Source: Streptomyces mashuensis
Lineage (GTDB): Bacteria > Actinomycetota > Actinomycetes > Streptomycetales > Streptomycetaceae
Reading direction: 5' to 3'
Length of the DNA: 64,000 nucleotides
Assembly (NCBI RefSeq): GCF_014654785.1
Contig: NZ_BNBD01000005.1
Coordinates: 124,001-188,000, forward strand
Shown piece by piece: positions 17,917 through 26,226 of the stretch (positions are counted from its first letter, which is position 1; every line of letters begins with the position of its first letter). Below the pieces are notes generated by a model. That model was not told where the DNA came from, did not search any database, and worked only from the letters and a program-made list of their open reading frames with translations. The position numbers and the translations under genes are program-made.

Positions 17917-18923
17917 CAGGCGGATACCTCCGTGGGAGTGGTGGGGTTCGGGGTGCTGGGGTGGTGGGGGGTACGGGGGCCGGGCAGAGCTGTCCCGGCG
18001 GTCTCCAGGGCGTCCCACGCCATCAGGCCCGCGCCCAGGCAGCCCGCGCGGTCGCCCAGCGCCGCCGGCACGATGCGGGGCATCGTGCGGAACGCGAGCC
18101 GTTCCCGCACCGCCTCCCGGAGCGGGGCGAACAGCGTCTCGCCGGCCTCCGCCAGGCCGCCGCCGATGATCAGGGTGCCGGGGTCGAGCAGGCTGAGCGC
18201 CACGATCAGGCCGTCGGCGAGGGCGTCCACCGCCTCCTGCCACACGGCGCGGGCGCGCGGGTCGCCCGCCGCCACAGCCGCGGCGCACGCCGCCGCGTCC
18301 GCGCCGGGGTCGCCGCTCACCCGCGCCCAGGCGCGCGAGACGGCGGCCGCCGAGGCGAGCGTCTCCAGACAGCCGCGCCCGCCGCAGCCGCACGCCACGG
18401 CGTCCGTGCCGGTGCGCACGGCGACGTGGCCGATCTCCCCGGCGGCGCCGTGGGCGCCCGCCTCGATGCGGCCGTCGATGCCGATGGCGCCGGCGATGCC
18501 GGTGCCGAGCGGCACGAAGAGGAAGCGGCCGGCGCCGCGCCCGGCGCCGATACGGCCCTCGGCGAGGCCGCCGGTACGGACGTCGTGCCCGAGGGCGACG
18601 GGGATGCCGCCGAGGCGCTCGCGCAGGAGGTCGCGGAGCGGTACGTCCTTCCAGCCGAGGTTGGCGGCGTAGACGGCGGTGCCGGTGGCCGGGTCCACGA
18701 TGCCGGGCACGGCCGCGCCGGCGGCGGCCGCGGCGGTGCCGAGCGTGCGCAGGCCGTGCGCGTGGAGCTCCTCGGCGAGGGCGAGGATGCCCTCGACGAC
18801 GGCGCCGGGGCCGCGGTGGCGGTCGGTGGGGCGCCGGGTCTCGTGGAGCAGCGAGTGGTCTGCACCGATGAGGGCGGCCTTGATGGCGGTGCCGCCGACG
18901 TCGAGGGCGATGACGTGTTTCAC
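17916..18923 (-). CDS. nagK: ROK-family amino-sugar kinase (NagK-like)
   Basis: 335 residues from a GTG at 18923. ATP-binding DVGGTAIKAALI is at the N-terminus. The ROK zinc site CGCGGRGCLE follows GEIGHVAV, whose His completes the metal site, and the second phosphate motif is GTGIAGAIGIDG. No N-terminal winged helix is present, so this is an enzyme, not a ROK repressor. Expected reaction: ATP-dependent phosphorylation of GlcNAc (or a related hexosamine or glucose) at O-6. The last 25 residues (PGPRTPHHPSTPNPTTPT) are low complexity. It heads the nagKA unit and has a dre-like operator 27 bases upstream. Confidence 0.9.
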   Translation of the reverse strand: MKHVIALDVGGTAIKAALIGADHSLLHETRRPTDRHRGPGAVVEGILALAEELHAHGLRTLGTAAAAAGAAVPGIVDPATGTAVYAANLGWKDVPLRDLLRERLGGIPVALGHDVRTGGLAEGRIGAGRGAGRFLFVPLGTGIAGAIGIDGRIEAGAHGAAGEIGHVAVRTGTDAVACGCGGRGCLETLASAAAVSRAWARVSGDPGADAAACAAAVAAGDPRARAVWQEAVDALADGLIVALSLLDPGTLIIGGGLAEAGETLFAPLREAVRERLAFRTMPRIVPAALGDRAGCLGAGLMAWDALETAGTALPGPRTPHHPSTPNPTTPTEVSA

Positions 18924-18949
18924 GCCTGTAGTTTCGCGCGGACGGATGG

Positions 18950-18965
18950 AAAGGTCTAGTCCACT
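18950..18965. promoter_or_regulatory. DasR-type dre operator before nagK
   Basis: AAAGGTCTAGTCCACT matches 13 of 16 positions of the dre consensus ACTGGTCTAGACCACT, including the GGTCTAG core. It sits between the SIS gene stop (19006) and the nagK GTG (18923). DasR is the GntR-family GlcNAc regulator known to control nagKA. Confidence 0.8.
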
Positions 18966-19005
18966 CGCCGGGCGGGGGCCCCGGCCGGCCTGCGCGCCGG
19001 CCCGG

Positions 19006-19941
19006 TCAGCCGTCCAGGATCACGCTGCGCGTCAGGTTGCGGGGCGCGTCCGGGTCGCGGCCGGCGCGCTCCGCCAGCGTCACCGCCAGGCGCTGCGCCC
19101 GGACCAGCTCCGCCATCGGGTCGCGCCCCGCGACCCCCTCGTACGTGCCGCCCGCGCGGGCCACCTCCGCCGCCAGGCCCTCCGGCACCGGCCCCAGCCC
19201 CCACGTCACCCGGCCCGGCCCCGCGATCGCCACCGGGCCGTGCCGGTACTCCATCGCCGGGTACGCCTCCGTCCACGCGCCCGCGGCCTCGCGCATCTTC
19301 AGCGCCGCCTCCTGCGCCAGGCCGTACGCCCAGCCCCGGCCCAGGAACGTCCACTGCCCGGCCCGGACGGCGGCCGGGGGCAGCGGGGCGGCCAGCGCCT
19401 CCTCCGCGTGGGCGGCCGCCTCGGCGACCGTACGGACGTCCGGCGGCAGCGCGCCGTGCCGTTCGAGCCCGGCGCGCAGGAGGGCGAGGGCGGTGGTGGC
19501 GAACCGGGTCTGCACCACCGACTCCTCGTCCGCCCAAGGTATGGCGATATGTTCCGCTGAAGGCCTTTGGGGGAGTTGCGATGGGTCTGCCGTGATGGTC
19601 GTGGCCGGATCGGTCAGCCGGCCGAGGAGGTCCAGCACCTCCGTCGTCGTCCCGGAGCGGGTGATGGCCACGACCCGGTCGTAGCGGCGCCGCACGGGGA
19701 ACTCCGACGCCGGGTACGCGTCCGTCTCGCCCTGGCCCGCCGCCTCCCGCAGCGCCGCGTACGCCTGCGCCATGAACCACGACGTGCCGCATCCCGTCAC
19801 CGCCACCCGCTCGCCCGGCACGGGCAGGCCGCCCGCCGTACGGGCCGTCCCGGCGGCGCGGCGCCAGCAGGCGGGCTGGGTGGCGAGTTCTTCGGCGGTG
19901 CGTGAGGTGGGTGAGGGGCGTGAGGTGCGTGAGGGCTTCAT
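19006..19941 (-). CDS. SIS-domain sugar isomerase/deaminase (AgaS/GlmS-like)
   Basis: 311 residues from the ATG at 19941, which has AAGGAG and GAAGAG upstream; an ATG at 19995 would add a Thr/Arg-rich extension. Two SIS (sugar isomerase) modules are visible: GCGTSWFMAQAYAALREAAG with AITRSGTTTEVLDLL in the first, and FLGRGWAYGLAQEAALKMREAAG with AMEYRHGP in the second. There is no glutaminase domain, so it cannot be a complete GlmS. Family members include AgaS (galactosamine-6-phosphate deaminase) and amino-sugar sensing proteins. It lies 82 bases before the dre/nagK start on the same strand. Confidence 0.85.
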   Translation of the reverse strand: MKPSRTSRPSPTSRTAEELATQPACWRRAAGTARTAGGLPVPGERVAVTGCGTSWFMAQAYAALREAAGQGETDAYPASEFPVRRRYDRVVAITRSGTTTEVLDLLGRLTDPATTITADPSQLPQRPSAEHIAIPWADEESVVQTRFATTALALLRAGLERHGALPPDVRTVAEAAAHAEEALAAPLPPAAVRAGQWTFLGRGWAYGLAQEAALKMREAAGAWTEAYPAMEYRHGPVAIAGPGRVTWGLGPVPEGLAAEVARAGGTYEGVAGRDPMAELVRAQRLAVTLAERAGRDPDAPRNLTRSVILDG

Positions 19942-20091
19942 CTCTTCACGGCTCCTTGCCGTCGGTCCTGCCGTCGGGGCGTCCGCGCTGTGCATAGCAG
20001 TCCGCGCTGACCTGGGGGAAGACCGCGAGGACGGCCACTACGGCGATACCGAAGCGCAACGCCGGAAACGTAGCCCTTAAGGTGGCGCGCG

Positions 20092-20152
20092 GGAGAAACT
20101 CACGGTCTCCATGAGAACCACGGTCTCCGGGGGGAGAGATTCACGGTCTCCA
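20092..20152. repeat. Three operator-like iterons before the sugar-binding lipoprotein gene
   Basis: Copies at 20092-20111 and 20133-20152 match at 18 of 20 positions and each has GGAGA, nine bases, TCTCC. A third, degenerate copy is at 20113-20128. All share CACGGTCTCC. They lie 36-96 bases upstream of the GTG at 20188 and look like repeated operators for a sugar-responsive repressor. Confidence 0.6.
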
Positions 20153-20187
20153 CGGGACGAACACGAACCACAAGGTGGGTAGCAGGA

Positions 20188-21462
20188 GTGCAGCGGCGGC
20201 GGTTCTTGGGGATGACGGCGGCGGGTGCCGCCACGGCGGCATTGGCGCCCACGCTGACGGCGTGCGGCGGCACGACCCCCGGCGGCAGCAAGAAGCTCAA
20301 GTTGATCGCCGCCGACTACGGTGACAAACCGGCCAACAGCTCCAAGAAGTACTGGGACGACCTGGCGAACGCGTTCGAGAAGGAGCACAGCGGCGTCAAG
20401 GTCGACGTCGAGGTCTACAGCTGGACCGAGGTCGACAAGAAGGTCGCCGACCTGGTCGCCGCCGGCAAGGCCCCCGACATCGCGCAGATCGGCGCGTACG
20501 CCGACTTCGCCGCCGCCGGCAAGCTGTACAGCGTCGACAAGATGCTCTCCATCCCCACCCAGGCCGACTTCATCACCGGCCTGGTCCGCGCGGGCGAGGT
20601 GCACCGCGTGCAGTACGGCCTGCCGTTCGTGGCCAGCACCCGGCTGCTCTTCTACAACAAGAAGCTGTTCGCCAAGGCCGGCGTCGCCAAGGCGCCGCAG
20701 ACCTGGGGCGAGCTCCAGGCCGCCGCCGTCAAGCTCAAGGCGGCGGGCGTGAAGATACCCTTCGGCCTCCCGCTGGGCCCCGAGGAGGCCCCTGCCGAGA
20801 CGTTCCTGTGGATGCTGGGCGCCGGCGGCGGCTACACCGACAAGAACGGCGCCTACACCATCGCGTCCAACGAGAACGTCGACGCGTTCACCTGGCTCCG
20901 CGACGAGCTGGTGGGCAAGGACCTGGTCGGCGGCCTCGACCCGGCCCGCACCAACCGGCAGGACGTCTTCGACGCCTTCACGCGCGGCGAGGTCGGCATG
21001 CTCAACGGCCACCCCACCCTCATGCAGCAGGCCGAGGGCCACGGCATCGAGTACGAGATGGCGCCGCTGCCCGGCTACAAGGGCCTGTCCACCGCCACCA
21101 TGGGCGTCGCCGACTGGATGATGGCGTTCAGCCAGGGCGGCAACCGGGAACTCGCGGGCAAGTTCCTCGACTTCGTGTACACCAAGTCCAACGTCCTGCG
21201 CTTCACCGGCCAGTACAACCTGCTGCCCGTGACGGAGTCCGCCTCCGCCGCCATGCAGGGCGACCGCGCCTACGAGAAGCTGTGGCAGTTCCTCGCGGGT
21301 CTGCAGAACGCCCACTTCTACCCCGCCGACAAGACCTCGTGGGCCAAGATCAGCTCCATGATCAAGGAGAAGATCGGCGGGACCGTCCGCAAGGGCGCCG
21401 ACCCGCGCGCCGTCCTCAGCGAGATCGACCGCGAGGCGACGGCCCTGGAGGCCGCCAAGTAG
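20188..21462 (+). CDS. Extracellular sugar-binding lipoprotein (orphan ABC component)
   Basis: 424 residues from a GTG. The N-terminus MQRRRFLGMTAAGAA looks like a twin-arginine signal and ends in a lipobox LTAC with Cys26. The mature part is a family 1 extracellular solute-binding protein, with LPFVASTRLLFYNKKLFAKAG, PQTWGELQAAAVKL, GEVGMLNGHPTLM and a closing KGADPRAVLSEIDREAT. No permease or ATPase gene is next to it; Streptomyces often share the ATPase MsiK, but the missing permeases here are unusual. It is divergent from the amino-sugar cluster and has its own iterated operators. The sugar bound is unknown; an amino sugar is a guess from context. Confidence 0.9.
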   Translation: MQRRRFLGMTAAGAATAALAPTLTACGGTTPGGSKKLKLIAADYGDKPANSSKKYWDDLANAFEKEHSGVKVDVEVYSWTEVDKKVADLVAAGKAPDIAQIGAYADFAAAGKLYSVDKMLSIPTQADFITGLVRAGEVHRVQYGLPFVASTRLLFYNKKLFAKAGVAKAPQTWGELQAAAVKLKAAGVKIPFGLPLGPEEAPAETFLWMLGAGGGYTDKNGAYTIASNENVDAFTWLRDELVGKDLVGGLDPARTNRQDVFDAFTRGEVGMLNGHPTLMQQAEGHGIEYEMAPLPGYKGLSTATMGVADWMMAFSQGGNRELAGKFLDFVYTKSNVLRFTGQYNLLPVTESASAAMQGDRAYEKLWQFLAGLQNAHFYPADKTSWAKISSMIKEKIGGTVRKGADPRAVLSEIDREATALEAAK

Positions 21463-21472
21463 GTTGGAAGGC

Positions 21473-21748
21473 GTGGAGAGCGAACTGCCCGAGCTGCCGG
21501 AATCGCCCGAGCCGCGCGCATCGTCCGAGCTGCCCGGGCGGGACCTCGCCGTCCTCGCCCTGGAGCGCCGGTCCTGGGCCGGGCCGGGCGTCAAGGAGCG
21601 TGCGATACGGGAGCAGCTGGGCATGACGCCCGCCCGCTACTACCAGCTGCTCAACGTCCTCCTCGACGACCCGCGGGCCCTGGCCCACGACCCCGTCACC
21701 GTCAACCGGCTGCGCCGGCTGCGCGAGGCGCGGCGGGCGCGCCGCTGA
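21473..21748 (+). CDS. DUF3263 protein
   Basis: 91 residues from a GTG at 21473 (a TTG at 21464 is an alternative). The conserved part is LAVLALERRSWAGPGVKERAIREQLGMTPARYYQLLNVLLDDP, followed by an Arg-rich tail. This is the DUF3263 pattern, a small helix-turn-helix-like actinobacterial family of unknown function. It starts ten bases after the lipoprotein stop and is followed 95 bases later by otsB on the same strand. Confidence 0.85.
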   Translation: MESELPELPESPEPRASSELPGRDLAVLALERRSWAGPGVKERAIREQLGMTPARYYQLLNVLLDDPRALAHDPVTVNRLRRLREARRARR

Positions 21749-21843
21749 CGCCGCCGGGCCGCCGGGGTCCGCCGGACGGCGTGCCGCCGGCGGACCTGTG
21801 GACAACCGCCGCGCGGCGGCGTGCCGCCCGGTAGGGTCGCCCC

Positions 21844-22683
21844 ATGGGCAGCCATTCGCTACCGGAACCCGTGACCGCCGCCGGCCGCGAGGGCCTGGCC
21901 GCGCTGCTGGACGACCCGGGGCGCGCCGTCGTCGGCCTCGACTTCGACGGCACCCTCGCCGACATCGTCCCCGACCCCGAACAGGCCCGCGCCCACCCCG
22001 GGGCCGTGCCGGCCCTGGCCCGGCTCGCGCCGCGGCTCGCCTCCGTCGCCGTGATCACCGGCCGCCCGGCCGGGGTGGCGGTGCGGTACGGCGGGTTCGC
22101 CGGGGTGCCCGGCCTGGAGCACCTCGTGGTGCTCGGGCACTACGGCGCCGAGCGCTGGGACGCCGTCAGCGGTGCCGTACGCGCCCCCGAGCCGCACCCC
22201 GGCGTGGCCGCCGCGCGCGCCGAGCTCCCCGGCGTCCTCGACGCGGCCGGCGCCTGGTCCGGCGCCTGGACGGAGAACAAGGGCGGCCGCGCCATCGCCG
22301 TGCACACCCGCCGCGCCCCCGACCCCCAGGCCCTCTTCGAGACGCTGCGCGGCCCCCTGACCGCGCTCGCCGAGCGGCACGGCCTCGTCGTGGAGCCCGG
22401 CCGGCTGGTGCTGGAGCTGCGCCCGCCCGGCATGGACAAGGGCGTCGCCCTGGTGGAGTACGTCCGCGAGACCGGCGCCAAGGCCGTGCTGTACGCCGGG
22501 GACGACCTGGGCGACATCGCCGCCTTCGAGGCCGTCGCCCGGCTGCGGGAGGACGGGGTGCCCGGCGTGCTCGTGTGCAGCGGCAGTGCCGAGGTGACGG
22601 AGCTCGCCGAGCGGGCCGACCTGGTGGTGGACGGGCCCGCCGGCGTGGCCGGGCTGCTGGCGGCGCTGGCCGACCGGGTCTGA
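21844..22683 (+). CDS. otsB: Trehalose-6-phosphate phosphatase
   Basis: 279 residues of the HAD superfamily. The nucleophile motif is LDFDGTLAD with Asp33 and Asp35. Motif II is in AVITGRP, the cap carries the trehalose-phosphatase signatures GHYGAERWD and ENKGGRAIAVHTR, and the last acidic motif is GDDLGDIAAFEAV. It removes phosphate from trehalose-6-phosphate. The partner synthase otsA is 0.9 kb away on the opposite strand, separated by the secreted HNH-like lipoprotein gene. Located in the cytoplasm. Confidence 0.93.
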   Translation: MGSHSLPEPVTAAGREGLAALLDDPGRAVVGLDFDGTLADIVPDPEQARAHPGAVPALARLAPRLASVAVITGRPAGVAVRYGGFAGVPGLEHLVVLGHYGAERWDAVSGAVRAPEPHPGVAAARAELPGVLDAAGAWSGAWTENKGGRAIAVHTRRAPDPQALFETLRGPLTALAERHGLVVEPGRLVLELRPPGMDKGVALVEYVRETGAKAVLYAGDDLGDIAAFEAVARLREDGVPGVLVCSGSAEVTELAERADLVVDGPAGVAGLLAALADRV

Positions 22684-22710
22684 GCCCCGGCGGGGCCCCT
22701 CCCCGGGGCT
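22683..22710. terminator. Bidirectional hairpin between convergent genes
   Basis: AGCCCCGG (22683-22690) pairs with CCGGGGCT (22703-22710), and the loop contains GGGGCCCC that can pair with itself. It starts at the otsB stop codon and precedes the stop of the convergent lipoprotein gene at 22731. Confidence 0.55.
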
Positions 22711-22730
22711 GCCCCGGGACTGCCCCGTGA

Positions 22731-23465
22731 CTACTCGCCGTCCTCCGCCTTCGGGTCCTTCGACGCCTCGGCCTGCTTCGTCAGGCCGAGGACCTGAAGG
22801 GCGGTCGTCCAGTCCGTGGCGATCGCCTGCTGCGCCTTGACCAGGTCGGTCTTCCCCGCGCAGATGGCCGCCTTCAGCTTGCTCTCGACGCTGTCCTTGG
22901 GGTTGTTCGGGCCCGCGCCCGGCTTGTGGCCCGGGGACGGCGGCTGCACCCACAGGTTGCGCGCGTCGTTCGGGTCGCCGCCCAGCTGGAGACTGATCAG
23001 ATGGTCGTACTCGGCGTCCCGCAGCGGGCCCGTGTAGCCGTAGGAGGCGGCGTTGGCCGTCTTCTCCCGGCTGGTGATGTTCGTCGGGGGACGGATGTCG
23101 GCGGTGTAGCCGCTGCGGCAGATCGTCGTCTTGAGGGTGGCCTGCGTGACCTTGGGATTGGTGGCGCCCGGCGTGCACGACCGGTCGGGCAGCGGCTGCT
23201 TGTCCTTCGTGTAGCGGTACGTGCAGGAACCCTGGGACGGCTGCTTCTGCACGGTGTACGAGCCCTGGGGGCCGGGGCCCACGGGGACGGCGGCGGCCTT
23301 GCCGTCGGCCGGCGCGGATGCGGAGGGCGACGAGCCGGAGGACGCACCGGACGGTGTCGGCGAGGACTTCGTGCCCGACGAGGAGTTCGACGAGCAGGCG
23401 CCCAGGGACAGGACGAGGGCGGCGGCCGTGGCGAGCGCGGCCCGGCGACGGGGTCCTATTGTCAT
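22731..23465 (-). CDS. Secreted lipoprotein with HNH-like nuclease motif
   Basis: 244 residues. The signal peptide ends in a lipobox LGAC with Cys24, followed by a Ser/Pro/Gly-rich linker to about residue 60. The folded part has six cysteines and, at residues 152-172, EYDHLISLQLGGDPNDARNLW. This Asp-His ... Gly-Gly ... Asn-Leu-Trp arrangement is the core of His-Me finger (HNH) endonucleases. I infer an exported nuclease-like protein, though many such actinobacterial proteins are annotated only as hypothetical and catalytic activity is unproven. It sits between otsB and otsA, which is probably chance. Start ATG at 23465. Confidence 0.7.
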   Translation of the reverse strand: MTIGPRRRAALATAAALVLSLGACSSNSSSGTKSSPTPSGASSGSSPSASAPADGKAAAVPVGPGPQGSYTVQKQPSQGSCTYRYTKDKQPLPDRSCTPGATNPKVTQATLKTTICRSGYTADIRPPTNITSREKTANAASYGYTGPLRDAEYDHLISLQLGGDPNDARNLWVQPPSPGHKPGAGPNNPKDSVESKLKAAICAGKTDLVKAQQAIATDWTTALQVLGLTKQAEASKDPKAEDGE

Positions 23466-23570
23466 GTACGCAGGGCTACCCGCGCGTCGGTGCGGACAGA
23501 CGGGGAGCCCGGGGCGGCCCGAGGCATTCGCGCGCCGGGGTTGTGCCCCGGTGCCCCGGCCTGCCCTCCT

Positions 23571-25040
23571 CTAGCTCTCCTGCAGCGCCGCGAGCTGGTC
23601 CACGAACCAGCGGGCCGGCGGCAGCGCCGTGGCCGCGGCCGCCAGCCGCTTGGTGCGCCGCTCCCGCTCCGCCGGGTCCATCGACAGCGCCTCGTGCAGC
23701 GCGCGGGCCGTGGCCTCCACGTCGTACGGGTTGACCAGCAGCGCGTCCTCGCCCAGCTCCGCCGCGGCGCCCGCCTCCCGGGACAGCACCAGGGCGCAGC
23801 CGTCGTCGGAGACCACCGGGACCTCCTTCGCCACCAGGTTCATGCCGTCCCGGATCGGGTTGACCAGCGCCACGTCCGCCAGCCGGTACGCCGCCAGGGA
23901 GCGTGGGAAGTCGTCGTCCAGATGCAGCGCCACCGGCTGCCAGTCCTCCGTGCCGAACGCCGCGTTGATCTCCTGCGCCGTGCGGCCGACCTCGGCCATG
24001 TAGTCGCGGTAGACCGCCAGGTCCTGCCGCGAGGGGTAGGCGAACGCCACGTGCACCACCCGGCCGCGCCACTGCGGCCGCTCCTCCAGCAGCCGCCGGA
24101 ACGCGCGCAGGCCCCGCACGATGTTCTTCGACAGCTCCGTGCGGTCCACCCGCACGATCGTGCGCCGGCCCGGCCCCACCTGCTCGCGCAGCCGCGCCCG
24201 CCACGCGTCCACGTCCGCGCGGCGCGACCGCTCGCGCAGGAAGTCGGCGTCCGCGCCCAGCCCGTGCACCCCGAGCCGCGTCGTACGGCCCTCGAAGCGC
24301 ACCGCCTCCGCCGAGCCGTCGGCCGTCCGCACCACCTCCGCGCCCAGCGTGGCCGCACAGCACGCCGCGAAGGCGTCCGCCCAGCGGTGCGTCAGGAAGC
24401 CCGCCCGGTCGCCGCCCAGCACCCCGCGCAGCACCTGCTCGGCGATGTCGTCCGGCAGCAGCCGGTAGTAGTCCGGCGGGGCCCACGGCGTGTGCGAGAA
24501 GTGGCCGATGCGCAGGTCCGGGCGGAGCACCCGGAGCATGCCCGGCACCAGCGTGAGGTGGTAGTCCTGCACCAGCACGCAGCCGCCCTCGGCCGCCTCC
24601 TCGGCCACCGCCTCGGCGAAGGCCGCGTTGTACGCCTCGTACGCCGCCCACTGCGCACGGAACTCCGCGTCGAAGGACGGCTCCAGCGGCGTCTGCCACA
24701 GCATGTGGTGCGCGAACCACAGCACCGAGTTCGCGATGCCGTTGTACGCCGCGGCGAACGTCTCCGCCGGCACGTCCAGCATCCGCACCGGCTGGCCGCC
24801 GGTGTCGGCGGCGTCCAGTCTGCGGCCCGCCCGGCGGGCCGCCACGCGGTCGCCCTCGCCCAGGGCGGCGCACACCCACACCGCCCCGGCCTCCGGGCCG
24901 ATCGCGCTCAGCCCGGACACCAGCCCGCCACCGCCCCGGCCCGCCGTCAGCGAGCCGTCCTCACCGAGCCGGTACGAGACCGGGCCCCGGTTGGAGGCCA
25001 GCACGATCGGAGCGGAGCGGTGGATCTCATCGACGACCAT
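23571..25040 (-). CDS. otsA: Trehalose-6-phosphate synthase
   Basis: 489 residues of glycosyltransferase family 20. The N-terminal loop ASNRGPVSYR and GGGGLVSGL bind UDP-glucose, FAHHMLW and VQDYHLTLVPGML are hallmark substrate motifs, and VDRTELSKNIVRGL and NPIRDGMNLVAKE complete the nucleotide-sugar site. The reaction joins UDP- or GDP-glucose to glucose-6-phosphate. It starts 42 bases after the gpgS stop on the same strand, so the two glucosyltransferases may be cotranscribed. The ATG at 25040 has no strong ribosome-binding site. Confidence 0.95.
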   Translation of the reverse strand: MVVDEIHRSAPIVLASNRGPVSYRLGEDGSLTAGRGGGGLVSGLSAIGPEAGAVWVCAALGEGDRVAARRAGRRLDAADTGGQPVRMLDVPAETFAAAYNGIANSVLWFAHHMLWQTPLEPSFDAEFRAQWAAYEAYNAAFAEAVAEEAAEGGCVLVQDYHLTLVPGMLRVLRPDLRIGHFSHTPWAPPDYYRLLPDDIAEQVLRGVLGGDRAGFLTHRWADAFAACCAATLGAEVVRTADGSAEAVRFEGRTTRLGVHGLGADADFLRERSRRADVDAWRARLREQVGPGRRTIVRVDRTELSKNIVRGLRAFRRLLEERPQWRGRVVHVAFAYPSRQDLAVYRDYMAEVGRTAQEINAAFGTEDWQPVALHLDDDFPRSLAAYRLADVALVNPIRDGMNLVAKEVPVVSDDGCALVLSREAGAAAELGEDALLVNPYDVEATARALHEALSMDPAERERRTKRLAAAATALPPARWFVDQLAALQES

Positions 25041-25082
25041 GTGGGCAAGCCTTGCCCTGCGAAGAACCGCTCAAACGTACGC

Positions 25083-26033
25083 TTACGCGGCATGCCGCCG
25101 CGCGTATTCGGGTATTCCGGCCATCGGCGGACGCTCCTCGGTGTCCACCGCGTACGTGCGCGGCTCGAAACCGTCCTCTGTACGCTCGAACTGCGTCAGC
25201 GCCGGCCGCACCAGGTGCGCCCGCGCCAGCCGCAGCTGCGCCGTGCGGTAGATGGCCGCAGCCATCCGGCCCAGCGCCCGGCCGTCCTGGTGCCGGTGCT
25301 TGCGCTCCCCGACGTCCACCTGCGCCAGCGCGTCCAGGCCCACCTGGTTCAGCGCGTCGACCAGCAGGGCCAGCTCCACGCCGTAGCCGACGGGGAACGG
25401 CAGCCGCTCCAGCAGCGAGCGGCGCGCCGCGTACTCGCCGCCCAGCGGCTGCACGAAGCCGGCCAGCTGCGGCCAGTGCAGGTTCAGCAGCGGACGGGCC
25501 ACCAGCTCGGTGACGCGGCCGCCCTCGCCCGCCGCGCCGCCCAGCGGCCGGTCGTACATCGCCTTGACGAACGCCACGTCCGGGTCGGTCAGCAGCGGGC
25601 CCACGATGCCCGACACGAACGCCGGCGAGAAGTCCCGCAGGTCCGCGTCGACGAAGCAGACGACGTCGCCCTCGGTCACCAGCAGCGACCGCCACAGCAC
25701 CTCGCCCTTGCCCGGCAGCGCCGGCAGCCGCGGCAGCACGTCGTCGCGGTGCACCACGCGCGCCCCGGCCGCCGCCGCCACCTCCGCGGTGCGGTCCGTC
25801 GACCCGGAGTCCAGCACCACCAGCTCGTCGACCAGGGGCACGCCCTCCGGCGCCATCAGTTCCCGCCGGATGGTCGCCGCGATCGCGCCGACCGTCGCCT
25901 CCTCGTTCAGCGCCGGCAGGACGACGCTGACCGTGGTGCCCGACGCGCGTTTCGCGGCGAGCAGCCGGCCGAGCGGACGGTCGGCGGCGGACCAGGACCG
26001 CCGGGCCAGCCAGCGCTCCACCTCTTCCAGCAC
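25083..26033 (-). CDS. gpgS: Glucosyl-3-phosphoglycerate synthase
   Basis: 316 residues from a GTG at 26033, fixed by GGGAG eight bases upstream; the open frame further upstream runs through tandem repeats. GT-A fold with VSVVLPALNEEATVG at the N-terminus, LDSGSTDRT and the DAD metal motif at residues 129-131 (CFVDADLRDF). The C-terminal KHRHQDGRALGRMA matches GpgS/GT81 enzymes. It transfers glucose from UDP-glucose to 3-phosphoglycerate, the first step to glucosylglycerate or methylglucose lipopolysaccharide. Linked with otsA downstream, suggesting compatible-solute synthesis. Confidence 0.9.
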   Translation of the reverse strand: MLEEVERWLARRSWSAADRPLGRLLAAKRASGTTVSVVLPALNEEATVGAIAATIRRELMAPEGVPLVDELVVLDSGSTDRTAEVAAAAGARVVHRDDVLPRLPALPGKGEVLWRSLLVTEGDVVCFVDADLRDFSPAFVSGIVGPLLTDPDVAFVKAMYDRPLGGAAGEGGRVTELVARPLLNLHWPQLAGFVQPLGGEYAARRSLLERLPFPVGYGVELALLVDALNQVGLDALAQVDVGERKHRHQDGRALGRMAAAIYRTAQLRLARAHLVRPALTQFERTEDGFEPRTYAVDTEERPPMAGIPEYARRHAA

Positions 26034-26055
26034 GTGTACGACTCCCTGATGCGAC

Positions 26056-26097
26056 GGATGTGAACGGATGTGAACGGATGTGAGTGGACGGATGTGA
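26056..26097 (-). repeat. Four copies of GGATGTGA in the gpgS leader
   Basis: GGATGTGA occurs at 26056, 26066, 26076 and 26090, the first three with a ten-base period (GGATGTGAAC). They are 23-64 bases upstream of the gpgS GTG. The ten-base period is close to one helical turn, which could serve a protein, but slippage is equally likely. Confidence 0.6.
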
Positions 26098-26226
26098 GGG
26101 GCGCCCTTGTGACGCATCTCGCGGTGCGGACGGCTCCCTCGGACGGCCGTCCTCTCCGTTACAGTCTTGAACAACGCGGACGGCCTCCCTGTGCCGGGGT
26201 CGTCGTCCCGCGCCCACAAACACGAC

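Noticed and set aside
22926..26063. Over 1000-codon plus-strand open frame over otsA and gpgS
   Set aside because: Antisense to two recognised enzymes with intact motifs; low-complexity Arg/His product.
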